Source of the DNA: CAWACP01 sp963832965
GTDB taxonomy: Bacteria > Acidobacteriota > Terriglobia > Bryobacterales > Bryobacteraceae
Assembly: GCA_963832965.1 (NCBI GenBank)
Contig: CAWHVW010000003.1
Span: 930,001-994,000 of the forward strand
Direction of reading: 5' to 3'
DNA: 64,000 nucleotides
The notes under the pieces are model-generated. The model ran no database searches, was not told where the DNA came from, and was given only the letters and a program-made list of their open reading frames with translations. Positions 1-8,516 of this stretch are shown here, piece after piece. Positions within the stretch are counted from its first letter, which is position 1, and every line of letters starts with the position of its first letter. The position numbers and the translations under genes were made by a program.

Positions 1-2
1 CG

Positions 3-893
3 GACGGCCCCTTGCAGCCGCTCACGTCAGGCTCCTCGTCGGACTACAACCCAACAATTTCCCGTGACGGAAAGCTGCTGGTATACGAGTCGCAGAGGTC
101 GCTTTCGTCGAGCGATTTGTGGTCGAAGGATTTAGTGACCGGCCAATCGAAACAGTTGACCGTCACCCCATGGTTCGAGTACAACCCGGCTATCAGCGGC
201 GACCGCTCACTGGTGGCCTACACGGTATTTGAACAGCCTCCGAAGGTGACCGAGAAAGAGTGGCTCGGCGCACTGACATTGCCCGGCGGAGTTTTCCGGA
301 AAGTCTGCGAGGAGGATTGTTTTCTTTCGTGGGGGCTCAATTCGAACGGCTCGGAACTTCTCTATTCGCCGGACGTGCGCCACCACAAATTAGCCTTGCT
401 GAATACGACGACCGGGGTCAAACAGCCGCTGGTCGAGGATCCGGTGGACGAGCTCTTTCAGGCCAGCTTTTCGCCCGACGATCGCTGGGTTGCATTCAAT
501 CCGCTCACACCGTCCAGCCAGACCCCGATCTTCGTGGTTCCAGCCAATGGCGGAAACTCAGTGCCTCGCGATCAGTGGATTCGAATCACCGGAGACAATA
601 CGCAGGATGGCAAGCCGCGCTGGTCCCCGGATGGAAACCTGTTGTACTTCATCTCGGCCCGCGACGGAGTGTACTGCCTGTGGGCACAGCGGCTGGACCC
701 GCGGACGAAGAAACCGCTGGGCGCGGCGTTTGTTGTTTATCATCTGCATGGGGTTCGCAACTCGCTGACGGAGATCCCCACGCAATATGTGTCCATTTCG
801 GTTGGTCAGGGAAAAGTGGTGATGCCGCTGGCCGACATGAAGGGAAATGTCTGGCTGCTGGAACCGAAGCGGCCGGGGGAGCCGGGTACCTGA
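3..893 (+). CDS. PD40/TolB-like beta-propeller protein, C-terminal fragment
   Basis: The reading frame is open from the left edge of the window, so the true start lies outside it; the in-frame TTG at 12 is not a convincing start. About 296 residues are visible. They show repeated propeller blades with the PD40 signature, for example FSPDDRWVAF and WSPDGNLLYF, and SRDGKLLVYES near the edge. In acidobacteria such propellers often form the C-terminal half of large serine/threonine kinases or of winged-helix regulators, where they act as extracytoplasmic sensor or binding domains. Which of these this is cannot be told from the fragment. The gene converges on the amine oxidase gene, with a repeat element between the two. 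Confidence 0.75.
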   Translation, partial: DGPLQPLTSGSSSDYNPTISRDGKLLVYESQRSLSSSDLWSKDLVTGQSKQLTVTPWFEYNPAISGDRSLVAYTVFEQPPKVTEKEWLGALTLPGGVFRKVCEEDCFLSWGLNSNGSELLYSPDVRHHKLALLNTTTGVKQPLVEDPVDELFQASFSPDDRWVAFNPLTPSSQTPIFVVPANGGNSVPRDQWIRITGDNTQDGKPRWSPDGNLLYFISARDGVYCLWAQRLDPRTKKPLGAAFVVYHLHGVRNSLTEIPTQYVSISVGQGKVVMPLADMKGNVWLLEPKRPGEPGT

Positions 894-899
894 CAGGAT

Positions 900-1018
900 G
901 CTGAAAAAGGCTATCTGGTCCCCGCTCCGTCACCGTCGCGGTTCGGTAACCACCCGCAAACACGTAGCTATGTTTCCGAGCCGCGCGTGTAAACAAGCGG
1001 TTTTCGGGCTTTTTCAGC
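900..1018. repeat. 119-bp MITE-like element, copy 1
   Basis: The element is bounded by perfect 10-bp terminal inverted repeats, GCTGAAAAAG at 900-909 and CTTTTTCAGC at 1009-1018. A second copy of exactly the same length lies at 28376-28494 in the opposite orientation with only scattered mismatches. It has no coding capacity of its own. It sits between two convergent genes, and its T-rich ends could act as a bidirectional terminator. The internal 34 bp at 914-947 recur identically at 8483-8516. A non-autonomous transposable element or a REP-like palindromic unit are the two plausible readings. Confidence 0.7.
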
Positions 1019-1025
1019 AGCCTGG

Positions 1026-2924
1026 CTAAGGGCCGAACTCGTAGGTGCTGGCTACCCAATCGGGCCGCTTCAGCGCGAAGTACGTTTCGAGCACCATTTC
1101 CGCGGTATTCAGCGCACCTTCCACCCAGCCCTGCTGATTCGACCATGCCTCGCCGCACAGAAACACGCGCGGATCGCCGCCGTCGCCGAGACTCATTTGC
1201 CGGATGCGCGGCATCACTTCCCAGCTCTTCAGGCCGGGCCTCCAGTTATGCCAGCCTCCGCCAAACGGCTCGACGTCCCAGTTGAAGTAGATGGGCCCGG
1301 CGATTGGCGCCGGGATTTCGAAGCCATGCATGTCCCACAACTGCCTCTGAAGCTGGTCGGTCATTTGTTGCCTGGAGATTTTCGGCAAACCAGGCGGTGG
1401 AAGCGGGCCGCGCCGCCCCGGCAATATCCGCGGGTCTTCATAACCGGCCCAGAACGTGTCCGCCTGTTCATCGTTCAGCGATGTCAGCACCAGCGACCGT
1501 CCATCGGGCCGCGTGCCCATGTAGTAACAGGCACGCACGGGAAGATCCGTAGTGGAATATCCGCCCCGAATCTGCATCCCCGGAGTTCTTTCCCACCACG
1601 GTTCCGTATACACCATGAACACCTTGCTGGCGCGCACGGGCTGAACGCTGGCGACGTCGGACCGGAACTCCGGGTTTTCGTTGAAGGCGGCCATGTCCAT
1701 CCGATCCAGGGCGCACTTAGGAAGCGCGAGGATCGCATATCGTGCCAGTACCGTTGAGCCTGCAATCCCGCTATCGGACGGCCCCACGGTGAGCGCAACC
1801 AGCGGCTGGCCACTGGAATTGTCCATGGCCACATCGAGAACGCGCTGACCACACATGAGGCGCCCGCCAGCGGTCTCAAACCGCTTGAGCATGATGGCAG
1901 GCAACTGGTCGTACCCCTGCTGGATGGAATAAAAAGGGGTGCCCATCATATACATCAAGGTGCCCACGATCATGGCCAGGGACGAATCGTAGAGGTTCCA
2001 GTTACCCATGGACGAAGACGCGAATGACGCGGAGCCGGTCATGTTGTACGCTTCCGAACTCACCCGCGTCGCGAAAACGTTCCAGAAGCCGTGAGTATCC
2101 AGAGTCGATCCGTCGCCGGTTTTCACGGTGCGCAGCAGGCTCTGCAACGCATTCATCTGTGTGAACGCCGCGGATGAAGCGCCGTTCTTCTGAACCTCGG
2201 CCGCCAGGTTTACGAAAGCAGTGTTGACGTCTGAGCTGCCACTGAGAATTACGTCGAGCAGGAGGTTAAACGGGTCGTCATACTTTTCGCCGTCCATCAG
2301 AAAGTATGGAACGATGTCCGGATAGTAGTCCGTTATGGCTTGTACGGCAGCTTCCGCTGAGGTGCACCATGCGGTCAGCGTGGCCAAAGTTTGCTGATCG
2401 AGAGGCTCCGGCAGCGGCGGTACGGCGGGACAGAATTGCACGATGAAGGCCCGCCAGGCGCGCAGGAGTGTGGCACGTCCCTGCGGCGTGAGCGGGACCA
2501 GCGCCGCCGTATCCGGAGGCATGGGCGAGTACGCCTTGTACGGGAATCTGTGCCGGCGCTGATATTGCAACTGCGGACCCAGGCTGAATGCCGGGCAATC
2601 GACCACCGTGAGATCGGAACTCAGCTCTTTCGTGCACAGGCCATAAACGTTTTGCTGCAGTTCGCTGAAACCCTGGCCACCCAGCTCCATGGGCATTTCG
2701 GGCAGCGCGGGGTCGCGATGGCTCCACAAGCGGCCACCGATGCGCGTGCTTTCTTCAAACAATCCGACGTTCAGCGCCGGTTTGTTCCCGCGCAAGGCGT
2801 CCAGGGCGGGGCTGTCTCCGGGTTTCGCGTTCATCAGGCGATACGCCGCGTACGCGCCGCCGGCGCCCGCGCCGACCACTGCAACATCCAAAATCTCGTC
2901 TGACGGAACGCTCGTGCTGCCCAT
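1026..2924 (-). CDS. FAD-dependent amine oxidase of the RiPP cluster
   Basis: This 632-residue flavoprotein of the monoamine oxidase/L-amino-acid oxidase superfamily has an N-terminal Rossmann FAD motif (GAGAGG, residues 18-23) and the GG-doublet motif IGGRLWS. A C-terminal FAD-contact segment around FLCGEAWSNQQGWVEGAL resembles the GExW..GWVEGA region of the family. Such enzymes oxidise amines or amino acids to imines using O2. The ATG at 2924 follows an AAGGA ribosome binding site. The gene is last in a tight minus-strand operon, 9 bp after the dioxygenase. That position suggests a tailoring step on the peptide, for instance oxidative deamination of the free N-terminus after leader removal, but the substrate is inferred only from context. 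Confidence 0.82.
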   Translation of the reverse strand: MGSTSVPSDEILDVAVVGAGAGGAYAAYRLMNAKPGDSPALDALRGNKPALNVGLFEESTRIGGRLWSHRDPALPEMPMELGGQGFSELQQNVYGLCTKELSSDLTVVDCPAFSLGPQLQYQRRHRFPYKAYSPMPPDTAALVPLTPQGRATLLRAWRAFIVQFCPAVPPLPEPLDQQTLATLTAWCTSAEAAVQAITDYYPDIVPYFLMDGEKYDDPFNLLLDVILSGSSDVNTAFVNLAAEVQKNGASSAAFTQMNALQSLLRTVKTGDGSTLDTHGFWNVFATRVSSEAYNMTGSASFASSSMGNWNLYDSSLAMIVGTLMYMMGTPFYSIQQGYDQLPAIMLKRFETAGGRLMCGQRVLDVAMDNSSGQPLVALTVGPSDSGIAGSTVLARYAILALPKCALDRMDMAAFNENPEFRSDVASVQPVRASKVFMVYTEPWWERTPGMQIRGGYSTTDLPVRACYYMGTRPDGRSLVLTSLNDEQADTFWAGYEDPRILPGRRGPLPPPGLPKISRQQMTDQLQRQLWDMHGFEIPAPIAGPIYFNWDVEPFGGGWHNWRPGLKSWEVMPRIRQMSLGDGGDPRVFLCGEAWSNQQGWVEGALNTAEMVLETYFALKRPDWVASTYEFGP

Positions 2925-2933
2925 GTGTTCCTT

Positions 2934-3590
2934 CTATCCGTTGGCGATTCGTGGTTGAAATACGGCGGCGAGTGCTCGCCTGGGCTGGTTTCCGTCATTG
3001 GAACCGGTGGCATGCAAGGTCAGGCAATGGTGGATTGATGCCTCGCCTGGCGCGAGCGGGCACAGCACCGGTTGCCCATCCTGAACTTCTTCCGCGATGT
3101 AGTGGCCGTGCTCGAGCACATGCGGCTGCAAACCGCGCGCGTGCGATCCGGCCAGATAGCGTATGCAACTGGATTCCGACAACACCGGGTCCAGTGGCAC
3201 GAACATGCTCAGCCCGAGATGCGGAGGCGGACGGTATGCCGCGTCCTGATGCCATGGCGTCCCATGACCGCCGGGAGGCTTCACAAAAACGCGCCAGCCC
3301 ATGAGCACGCCGCCGGGTTCGCAGCCGCATATTCCGGCGGCGGTGATTCGGGCGGCTTGCGCAAATTGTGTGTCGCTCAATTCCGGCGCCATCGCTTCGG
3401 GAGACACAACCGTAACCAGCGATTCCGGGATTTCCCCGGCGAGGCTGACGAAGCGTCTCGCGCGGCTGGACCATTCGCCCAGCACGCGGTCACAGAGGGC
3501 GCGCAGAAGATCAAGTTCCTGATCTGTCACGATGCGGCCCAATCGCACAAACCCGGCCTCCTGGAAGGACTCGCGAGCGGTACCGGTCAT
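2934..3590 (-). CDS. PhyH-family Fe(II)/2-oxoglutarate dioxygenase
   Basis: This 218-residue protein has the phytanoyl-CoA dioxygenase fold signature. The iron-binding HxD pair is His114/Asp116 in TPWHQDAAY. A distal His at about 193 (LHATGSN) is followed about 11 residues later by the arginines expected to bind 2-oxoglutarate. Members hydroxylate, halogenate or desaturate small molecules and peptides. Its start overlaps the stop of the SagB-type gene by 4 bp, so the two are probably translationally coupled. In this operon it is the likely hydroxylase of the ribosomal peptide and could create the hydroxyl used by the divergent glycosyltransferase; that link is inference. Confidence 0.85.
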   Translation of the reverse strand: MTGTARESFQEAGFVRLGRIVTDQELDLLRALCDRVLGEWSSRARRFVSLAGEIPESLVTVVSPEAMAPELSDTQFAQAARITAAGICGCEPGGVLMGWRVFVKPPGGHGTPWHQDAAYRPPPHLGLSMFVPLDPVLSESSCIRYLAGSHARGLQPHVLEHGHYIAEEVQDGQPVLCPLAPGEASIHHCLTLHATGSNDGNQPRRALAAVFQPRIANG

Positions 3591-4732
3591 TCGTGTTCCT
3601 CGGGGAGGCTTCCCAGAATAAACTCACCGACCGAAGTCTCGCGATAGTAATCCCGGCCGGATGCTCTGGCGAAAGCATCCGAATCGCCACCTCCCAGAGG
3701 ACATCCGGCGAGCCCCATCGCAGTGGCGGTGAGGCACATGGTTTGTTGCAGGACCCCCGCGTCCTTCAACGCGAGCGCGTAAGCCAGACCCTGATACTTC
3801 GCGGTGAGCCGCTCCATGCGCGCAGCGTAGACGATGAGGATCCGCGGCGGGGCAATGCTTCCGGTTGCGACCCGGGCCTGCTCCAACAGACTTGCCACGT
3901 CTTCGTTGAGTCCGGCGACCTTTCTCAGCCGATGGCTCCGTGGACGGTAATGATAGAGGCCGGCTTCCAATCCCTCGCATCGATGGACCGCCAGGTAAAG
4001 CTCCAGCTCGTAGCAACCACCCGCGCTCGGGTAGGGGCGATTGCCCTCGCTGCGCGCACGGGCCGAGCGATAGAGAAACTCACCCAGTTCCGCGGCCGTG
4101 ATCGGTTTGGCGCCGGCGGTTCGCACCGAGCGTCGCGTCTCCACGACCTGCGCGAATGTGGGATCCTCTCGCTTCAGCTTTTCGATATCGGGAGCATACA
4201 GCTCGATTCCTTCGAGAGGCTCTTCGATTGGTTCCATCGCGAAAGGCGGCGGTATCCGGCCACCGTATGGGTTCGCGTGCCGCCCCAGCCTGCTGCGCGC
4301 ATGAAACAGCAGATCGTGAAATTCCCATTGCGAGGATTCCGCGGGTTCTTCCGCGACCGCACCGCTGTTGGCCAGAATGGTCAGGACTGCTTCAGCTTCC
4401 GGTGATGAGCAGACCTGGGCCGCTCTCGCTGGATGGACGAACGCGTTGACCATGGCCATTGCGGACGGATGATGCAGCAACACCTGCGAACCGGTGAGTG
4501 GGGATTCGAGGACGAGATCGTTCTCTTCCCGCCGCAAACAGGCGCAGCGCGACAAGATGTGAAAACACGGGCCGAATCGCAACTCCGGATCGAACACGGT
4601 TCGCGCCGTGGTTGGAACGAACGTAGCCAGTCTGATGTCGCCCGACATGGCCGTGTAGCAGGGCCATCCGTTCCGCTGCGACAACTGGAACGCGCCGCGG
4701 CTAGAAATAGGGGCAGTGGCGGTTGAGTTCAT
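3587..4732 (-). CDS. SagB/ThcOx-type azoline dehydrogenase
   Basis: This 381-residue FMN-dependent, nitroreductase-like enzyme belongs to the SagB family, which oxidises thiazolines and oxazolines to aromatic azoles. The family core is visible as VVETRRSVR, SAGGCYELELYLAV and GLYHYRPRSHRL. The C-terminal half has the Lys-Tyr pair (about residues 312-313, AKYQGLAYAL) known to matter in such dehydrogenases, and a closing GEFILGSLP. An extra N-terminal domain of about 180 residues is typical of the stand-alone SagB form. The start at 4732 lies inside the end of the cyclodehydratase gene (32-bp overlap), with no strong ribosome binding site, so coupled translation is likely. Confidence 0.87.
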   Translation of the reverse strand: MNSTATAPISSRGAFQLSQRNGWPCYTAMSGDIRLATFVPTTARTVFDPELRFGPCFHILSRCACLRREENDLVLESPLTGSQVLLHHPSAMAMVNAFVHPARAAQVCSSPEAEAVLTILANSGAVAEEPAESSQWEFHDLLFHARSRLGRHANPYGGRIPPPFAMEPIEEPLEGIELYAPDIEKLKREDPTFAQVVETRRSVRTAGAKPITAAELGEFLYRSARARSEGNRPYPSAGGCYELELYLAVHRCEGLEAGLYHYRPRSHRLRKVAGLNEDVASLLEQARVATGSIAPPRILIVYAARMERLTAKYQGLAYALALKDAGVLQQTMCLTATAMGLAGCPLGGGDSDAFARASGRDYYRETSVGEFILGSLPEEHE

Positions 4733-6941
4733 GCTCGTTGGTGGGTTCCTTCAGCCACCCCAGATCCACGGGAACATCATACAGCCGGCCCGGCGCGAAC
4801 CGCGGGCGAAAATGGCGCATGCCGGGTACGATCACCTTGACGACATCGAGGCCGGTGTCGGGTCTGGTCTGATCCAGCGCGAAGACACGCAAGCCGAGCG
4901 CGCCGGCTCGCCGTACGCACTCCATCACGTCTTCCAGAATAAAGTTGGTTGCTGCGTGCGAATGCGAGGAAAGGGCAGCCGGAGGACAATCGGCCGCGGC
5001 CAGATAGGGCTCGGATCGCAGAGTTGCCGATTGCCACCAGGAGATGGCCGCGGGGTTCTGCCCGGCATAGGCATCGGGAGTGGTTGCGTCGACGGAAATT
5101 ACCGCGGGCAGCGATTGATTCACCTCGGTCAGAGCCCGCTGGATGGCTATTCGCGCGTCCAGGTGTGCGCCGAAGCCGATGAGAATATCCTCCGCTTCCT
5201 TGTCCGTCCGCCGCGAGACGGCCGCAAACACCGGAATCCGGAGATCGCTGGTCACGTCGAGCACCCACACGTCGCGATTGATGGAGCGATGGTATGCCAC
5301 CATTTCATCGAAGAAGCTTTGCTGGAAACCGGGCAGATCCACCGAAGGCCGGCGAACACGGTTGTACCACCACATGGCGACGGCATCGCGCTCCACAAGC
5401 TCCAGAAAACCTTGCAGAATCGCTTCCTCCCGGCATGCGCCCGCGGCGCAGCCATTGGAGCCGGCGGACGCGAACCGGGCACCCTCTCCGCCGGCATCGT
5501 AAAAGCAGTATGACGTTGGAAGATAGCGGACCGGGCCACCATCGAGAGGCCATAGCGGAGACCATTCGATCTCCGCAGTCTCGTCCAGCGGTTCGGGAAT
5601 TGTTTCCACTGCCGATTCGCGGGTGTTGATTTCCTGGCGCGCGGCATACTGGCTCTCGCTGAACAGCATGCACGCGTTTGGATGGATGGCTTCTCCCGCA
5701 AGCGCTCGCCAGCTTGCCGTTAGACGTGCCTCATCCCCTTGAGACTCACCGGAATAGCGTTCGATGGCTTCCGCCAGGGCGCTCACGCGCGCCTGCGCCG
5801 GAAGCACTCCCTTGCCGCCCGCGGAACGCGGCCTGCCAGCCCGTCCTTGCTGAAAGCTTCGCCGCCCACAAATGCCGGCTGCGGTGTACGATTGCACCCA
5901 CGCGGGGAAGCCAGCCGGCAGGTTGCTGTGAATTGCTCCGGCGATGCCGGTAAGCGGACTGATCTGGCTCGCGAGCTTGCGCTCGGTTTCTTCGGGAGGT
6001 TGGATGCGGTACCCGCCGTCCTGCGCCTGCGCTCCGCGACGGCTTGTCAATGCCATGGGCCGGAGCTGGCGTTCAGCGACAAGAGCGGGGTTGCCGCACG
6101 CCGGACACTGGGGCCGCCGGGTCACGGTATGACGTGTTTGCCGAAGCGTTCGAACATCCAGGGTGACGATGGTTCCTTCCATTTCGCAGTTCGACGGCTC
6201 CACAATCCAGCCGGCCGTCCGCGTTACCGCCACCGCTAACCCCAGATGCAACGTTGCCGGTAGTTGCGGAACCAGTGCGCCAGCGGTTTCGGTCAGTCCG
6301 AGATACGTCTCCACCTTGCGATGGCCGCGCAGGCGATGCGCCATACAATGCCAGCAGCAATTTGCTCCGAACACCGGGCCGATCCACACTTCCGTACCAA
6401 CTGGCTTGCAGATCAGCCACTCGATACCGGCCAACCGGGCTTCCCGTGCGATGTCCTCCACTTCGCTATGCAGGTAGCCGGAAGTGAGAACCACCCATCG
6501 CTTCGCTTCGGCATCCACGCGAACACTGGAATCGAGAAGCAGTTCGCGCAGCGGCCCGGCATCCAGCCCGCCAACGGCCATGATCCGCACCGGGTTCTCG
6601 CGCAGAAGCGCCGCCGCGGAAGCGCTCGCCGTGCCGGTGGCCTGCCAGAAGGCGGCCTGAGCAATCGGAAGCCGGTCGTTCTGCTCCTCGATGTAGCCTT
6701 TGCGGCGCAGGGAATCAAGGGCGCTGTAGATTTCGACTGGATTCCGTCCGCTGGCCAGAAGATCGGCAATCCCGCTTACGCTGTCTCCCCCATCGAGGAG
6801 CGGGATCAGCTCCTGATACACCGCACCGGGCAGCAGATAGCTTTCGCGTTCCGAGAGGAGGAAGACACCGAGTTCGGGCGCGATGTAGTGCCGGAGGTGC
6901 GGACGCAGCCGAAGTGTCCGATCCTCGATCACAACTGGCAT
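4701..6941 (-). CDS. Fused TOMM cyclodehydratase (E1-like + YcaO)
   Basis: This 746-residue fusion installs azolines at Cys/Ser/Thr of a ribosomal peptide using ATP. The N-terminal 90 residues are winged-helix-like and probably bind the leader peptide. The E1-like part carries a probable zinc site, Cys196-x2-Cys199 and Cys279-x2-Cys282. The YcaO kinase domain begins near residue 320. It shows the ATP-site motif SALAEAIERYSGE (residues 387-399, S-x3-E-x2-E-R) and ELVERDAVAMWWYNR. The protein ends in HCPYF instead of the proline-rich PxPxP tail common in TOMM YcaO proteins. It starts 15 bp after the precursor gene and is the second gene of the operon. Confidence 0.9.
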   Translation of the reverse strand: MPVVIEDRTLRLRPHLRHYIAPELGVFLLSERESYLLPGAVYQELIPLLDGGDSVSGIADLLASGRNPVEIYSALDSLRRKGYIEEQNDRLPIAQAAFWQATGTASASAAALLRENPVRIMAVGGLDAGPLRELLLDSSVRVDAEAKRWVVLTSGYLHSEVEDIAREARLAGIEWLICKPVGTEVWIGPVFGANCCWHCMAHRLRGHRKVETYLGLTETAGALVPQLPATLHLGLAVAVTRTAGWIVEPSNCEMEGTIVTLDVRTLRQTRHTVTRRPQCPACGNPALVAERQLRPMALTSRRGAQAQDGGYRIQPPEETERKLASQISPLTGIAGAIHSNLPAGFPAWVQSYTAAGICGRRSFQQGRAGRPRSAGGKGVLPAQARVSALAEAIERYSGESQGDEARLTASWRALAGEAIHPNACMLFSESQYAARQEINTRESAVETIPEPLDETAEIEWSPLWPLDGGPVRYLPTSYCFYDAGGEGARFASAGSNGCAAGACREEAILQGFLELVERDAVAMWWYNRVRRPSVDLPGFQQSFFDEMVAYHRSINRDVWVLDVTSDLRIPVFAAVSRRTDKEAEDILIGFGAHLDARIAIQRALTEVNQSLPAVISVDATTPDAYAGQNPAAISWWQSATLRSEPYLAAADCPPAALSSHSHAATNFILEDVMECVRRAGALGLRVFALDQTRPDTGLDVVKVIVPGMRHFRPRFAPGRLYDVPVDLGWLKEPTNEHELNRHCPYF

Positions 6942-6956
6942 GGGCGTGCGGCCCGG

Positions 6957-7202
6957 TTAACAGCAGTACGGCATGGCAATGTTATGCGTACCGTTTGCCA
7001 CCCCTTCCAGCTGCTGGTCCGTCAGATCGGCGGGGCGAGGCGGAACCAGGAAGATATCAAGGGGCGTACCGGGCGCAACCTTCAGATGCTGGCGGACCGC
7101 CGCTGTCGGATCCGTTCGCAGCAAATCGGCGTAGGACGGGTCCGACCAGGCTTTCGCGAATATCTGACTCCATTCTTGTGCCGTGACAGATTTGTTGGGC
7201 AT
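6957..7202 (-). CDS. NHLP-type TOMM precursor peptide
   Basis: This 81-residue precursor resembles the nitrile-hydratase-like leader peptide (NHLP) family. Its helical leader has the hallmark AWSDPSYADLLRTDP, followed by a P-rich LVPPRPADLTDQQLEGVANG junction. The last ten residues, THNIAMPYCC, form the likely core; cyclisation of both cysteines would give a C-terminal bis-thiazol(in)e, and Thr1 could form a methyloxazol(in)e. The frame stays open upstream to 7352, but the ATG at 7202 has a good ribosome binding site (CAGGAGAGCC), so that start was chosen. The usual GG before the core is NG here. It is the first gene of the operon, directly upstream of the cyclodehydratase. Confidence 0.87.
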   Translation of the reverse strand: MPNKSVTAQEWSQIFAKAWSDPSYADLLRTDPTAAVRQHLKVAPGTPLDIFLVPPRPADLTDQQLEGVANGTHNIAMPYCC

Positions 7203-7297
7203 GGCTCTCCTGAGGGCGCGCGGTATCTCCAGCCATCGTGCGCGTACCGCTGCCGCCGTGCCGGTCATGGTACCATCCGAAATCCGCAGGCGCAAGC
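7203..7297. promoter_or_regulatory. Divergent promoter region of the RiPP cluster
   Basis: These 95 bp separate the start of the precursor gene (minus strand) from the glycosyltransferase start (plus strand), so promoters for both directions should lie here or in the adjoining coding ends. A perfect 10-bp palindrome ATGGTACCAT occurs at 7267-7276 and is a possible operator half-site. No clear -35/-10 pair was recognised. Confidence 0.4.
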
Positions 7298-8476
7298 ATG
7301 TCCGCCATCGTTGTATTTGCTTTGCCTCTTCACGGCCACATGCCGGCGGCACTCCGGCTCGCCACCGGGCTCTGTGCCAGAGGCAGGAGTGTTATCTGCT
7401 ATACGTCGCGCGCCTTTGAGCCGGCCATACGGGAAACGGGCGCGACGTGGCGAAGCTATCCTACGCCTTTGCTCGAGGACCTGACCTACACTCCCGATTT
7501 CTGCTGGCGTCTGATGGCTTGCGCGGAGTCGATTCTTCGGCAGGAGCTCTCCGTTCTGCGCGATGACCGCCCGGCGGCGATCCTCTACGATGCGATGCTG
7601 CCATGGGGTCCGGCGGTGCGCGATCTCCTGGCGGTTCCGGCGGCGTCCATCATTGCCAACTTCGTTTTTCACGCGCCCGTGCGGGAGATGCTCCGGCATT
7701 CCCGCATTGCGCCGAGATCGATTGTAGACCTGATAGCCGGTTGCCAGGCGCGCGCCGATGCCGGACGGATTACCGTGGAGCTGAAATCCGACTTCGGCGT
7801 CACCGTGCAGGATGCTGGCGGCGCGCCTTTCCCCGATGACCGGCTGAACCTCGTCTTTACGTCTCGTCTTCTGCAGCCTTTCGCCGAATCGCTGGATGAT
7901 CGTTATGTCTTCGCCGGTCCTGTTCTTCCCGCGCCGGCCTCCGTGGACGAACCTGACGTGGAGGGGCCAGGCACACGCCCTCTCGTTTTCATCTCCTTCG
8001 GAACGGTGTTCAACGCCGACCACGCGCTCTTCGAGACCTGCCTTGACGCTTTGCTGCCTGTGGAGTGTGACGCAATTGCATCCACGGGCCGCGCGTACGC
8101 GGCTGCCGATTTTCCGCGAGCGGGCCATATTCGGATTCTGCCATTCGTTCGCCAGGCGCCAGTTTTCAAGCGCGCGAAGGTTGCCATCACCCACGGCGGC
8201 ATGAACACGTGCTGCGAGAGCCTGTCCTGGGGAGTTCCCATGATTGTGCTTCCAGCGACGGAGGAACAGGAAATTCTTGGCGATCGCATTGAGCAACTTG
8301 GCTGCGGCTTTCACATTCCCAGACAGGAGGTGTCGGTCGAACGGCTGAGCGACGCGGTGCGCGGTCTCCTCAGGGATCCCACGTACGGCAACCGGTGCAA
8401 AGAGGTTGCCGAGAGCTTTCGGCAAGCTGGCGGCGCTTCTCTGGCGGTGGACCGGATTGAAGCCTTGTTGGCGTAG
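7298..8476 (+). CDS. MGT-type GT-B glycosyltransferase
   Basis: This 392-residue family-1 glycosyltransferase (macrolide/UDP-glycosyltransferase type) begins SAIVVFALPLHGHMPA, the usual acceptor-domain loop. It ends in the nucleotide-sugar binding domain with FISFGT, the THGGMNTCCESLSWGVP motif and PATEEQEI. It would transfer a sugar from an NDP-sugar to a hydroxyl. The frame is open from 7238, but the ATG at 7298 opens directly on the Rossmann strand and is preferred. It is transcribed away from the precursor gene. It could glycosylate the peptide (Tyr, Thr or an introduced hydroxyl) or serve as self-protection. Membership of the cluster is inferred from adjacency. Confidence 0.85.
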   Translation: MSAIVVFALPLHGHMPAALRLATGLCARGRSVICYTSRAFEPAIRETGATWRSYPTPLLEDLTYTPDFCWRLMACAESILRQELSVLRDDRPAAILYDAMLPWGPAVRDLLAVPAASIIANFVFHAPVREMLRHSRIAPRSIVDLIAGCQARADAGRITVELKSDFGVTVQDAGGAPFPDDRLNLVFTSRLLQPFAESLDDRYVFAGPVLPAPASVDEPDVEGPGTRPLVFISFGTVFNADHALFETCLDALLPVECDAIASTGRAYAAADFPRAGHIRILPFVRQAPVFKRAKVAITHGGMNTCCESLSWGVPMIVLPATEEQEILGDRIEQLGCGFHIPRQEVSVERLSDAVRGLLRDPTYGNRCKEVAESFRQAGGASLAVDRIEALLA

Positions 8477-8482
8477 AGCGGG

Positions 8483-8516
8483 TCTGGTCCCCGCTCCGTC
8501 ACCGTCGCGGTTCGGT
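8483..8516 (+). repeat. Core fragment of the 119-bp repeat
   Basis: These 34 bp are identical to 914-947 inside the first full element, but no terminal inverted repeats are present. The fragment sits in the convergent gap after the glycosyltransferase. Its right end abuts the TAA stop of the zeta-toxin-like gene (8516-8518), so the element appears to define that gene's end. Confidence 0.7.

Noticed and set aside
649..1158. Open frame across the first repeat element on the minus strand
   Set aside because: It is antisense to two real genes and spans the MITE-like element; no protein family pattern is seen.
6957..7352. 131-residue version of the precursor
   Set aside because: The first 50 codons lack a ribosome binding site and overlap the glycosyltransferase start; the ATG at 7202 has a good site.
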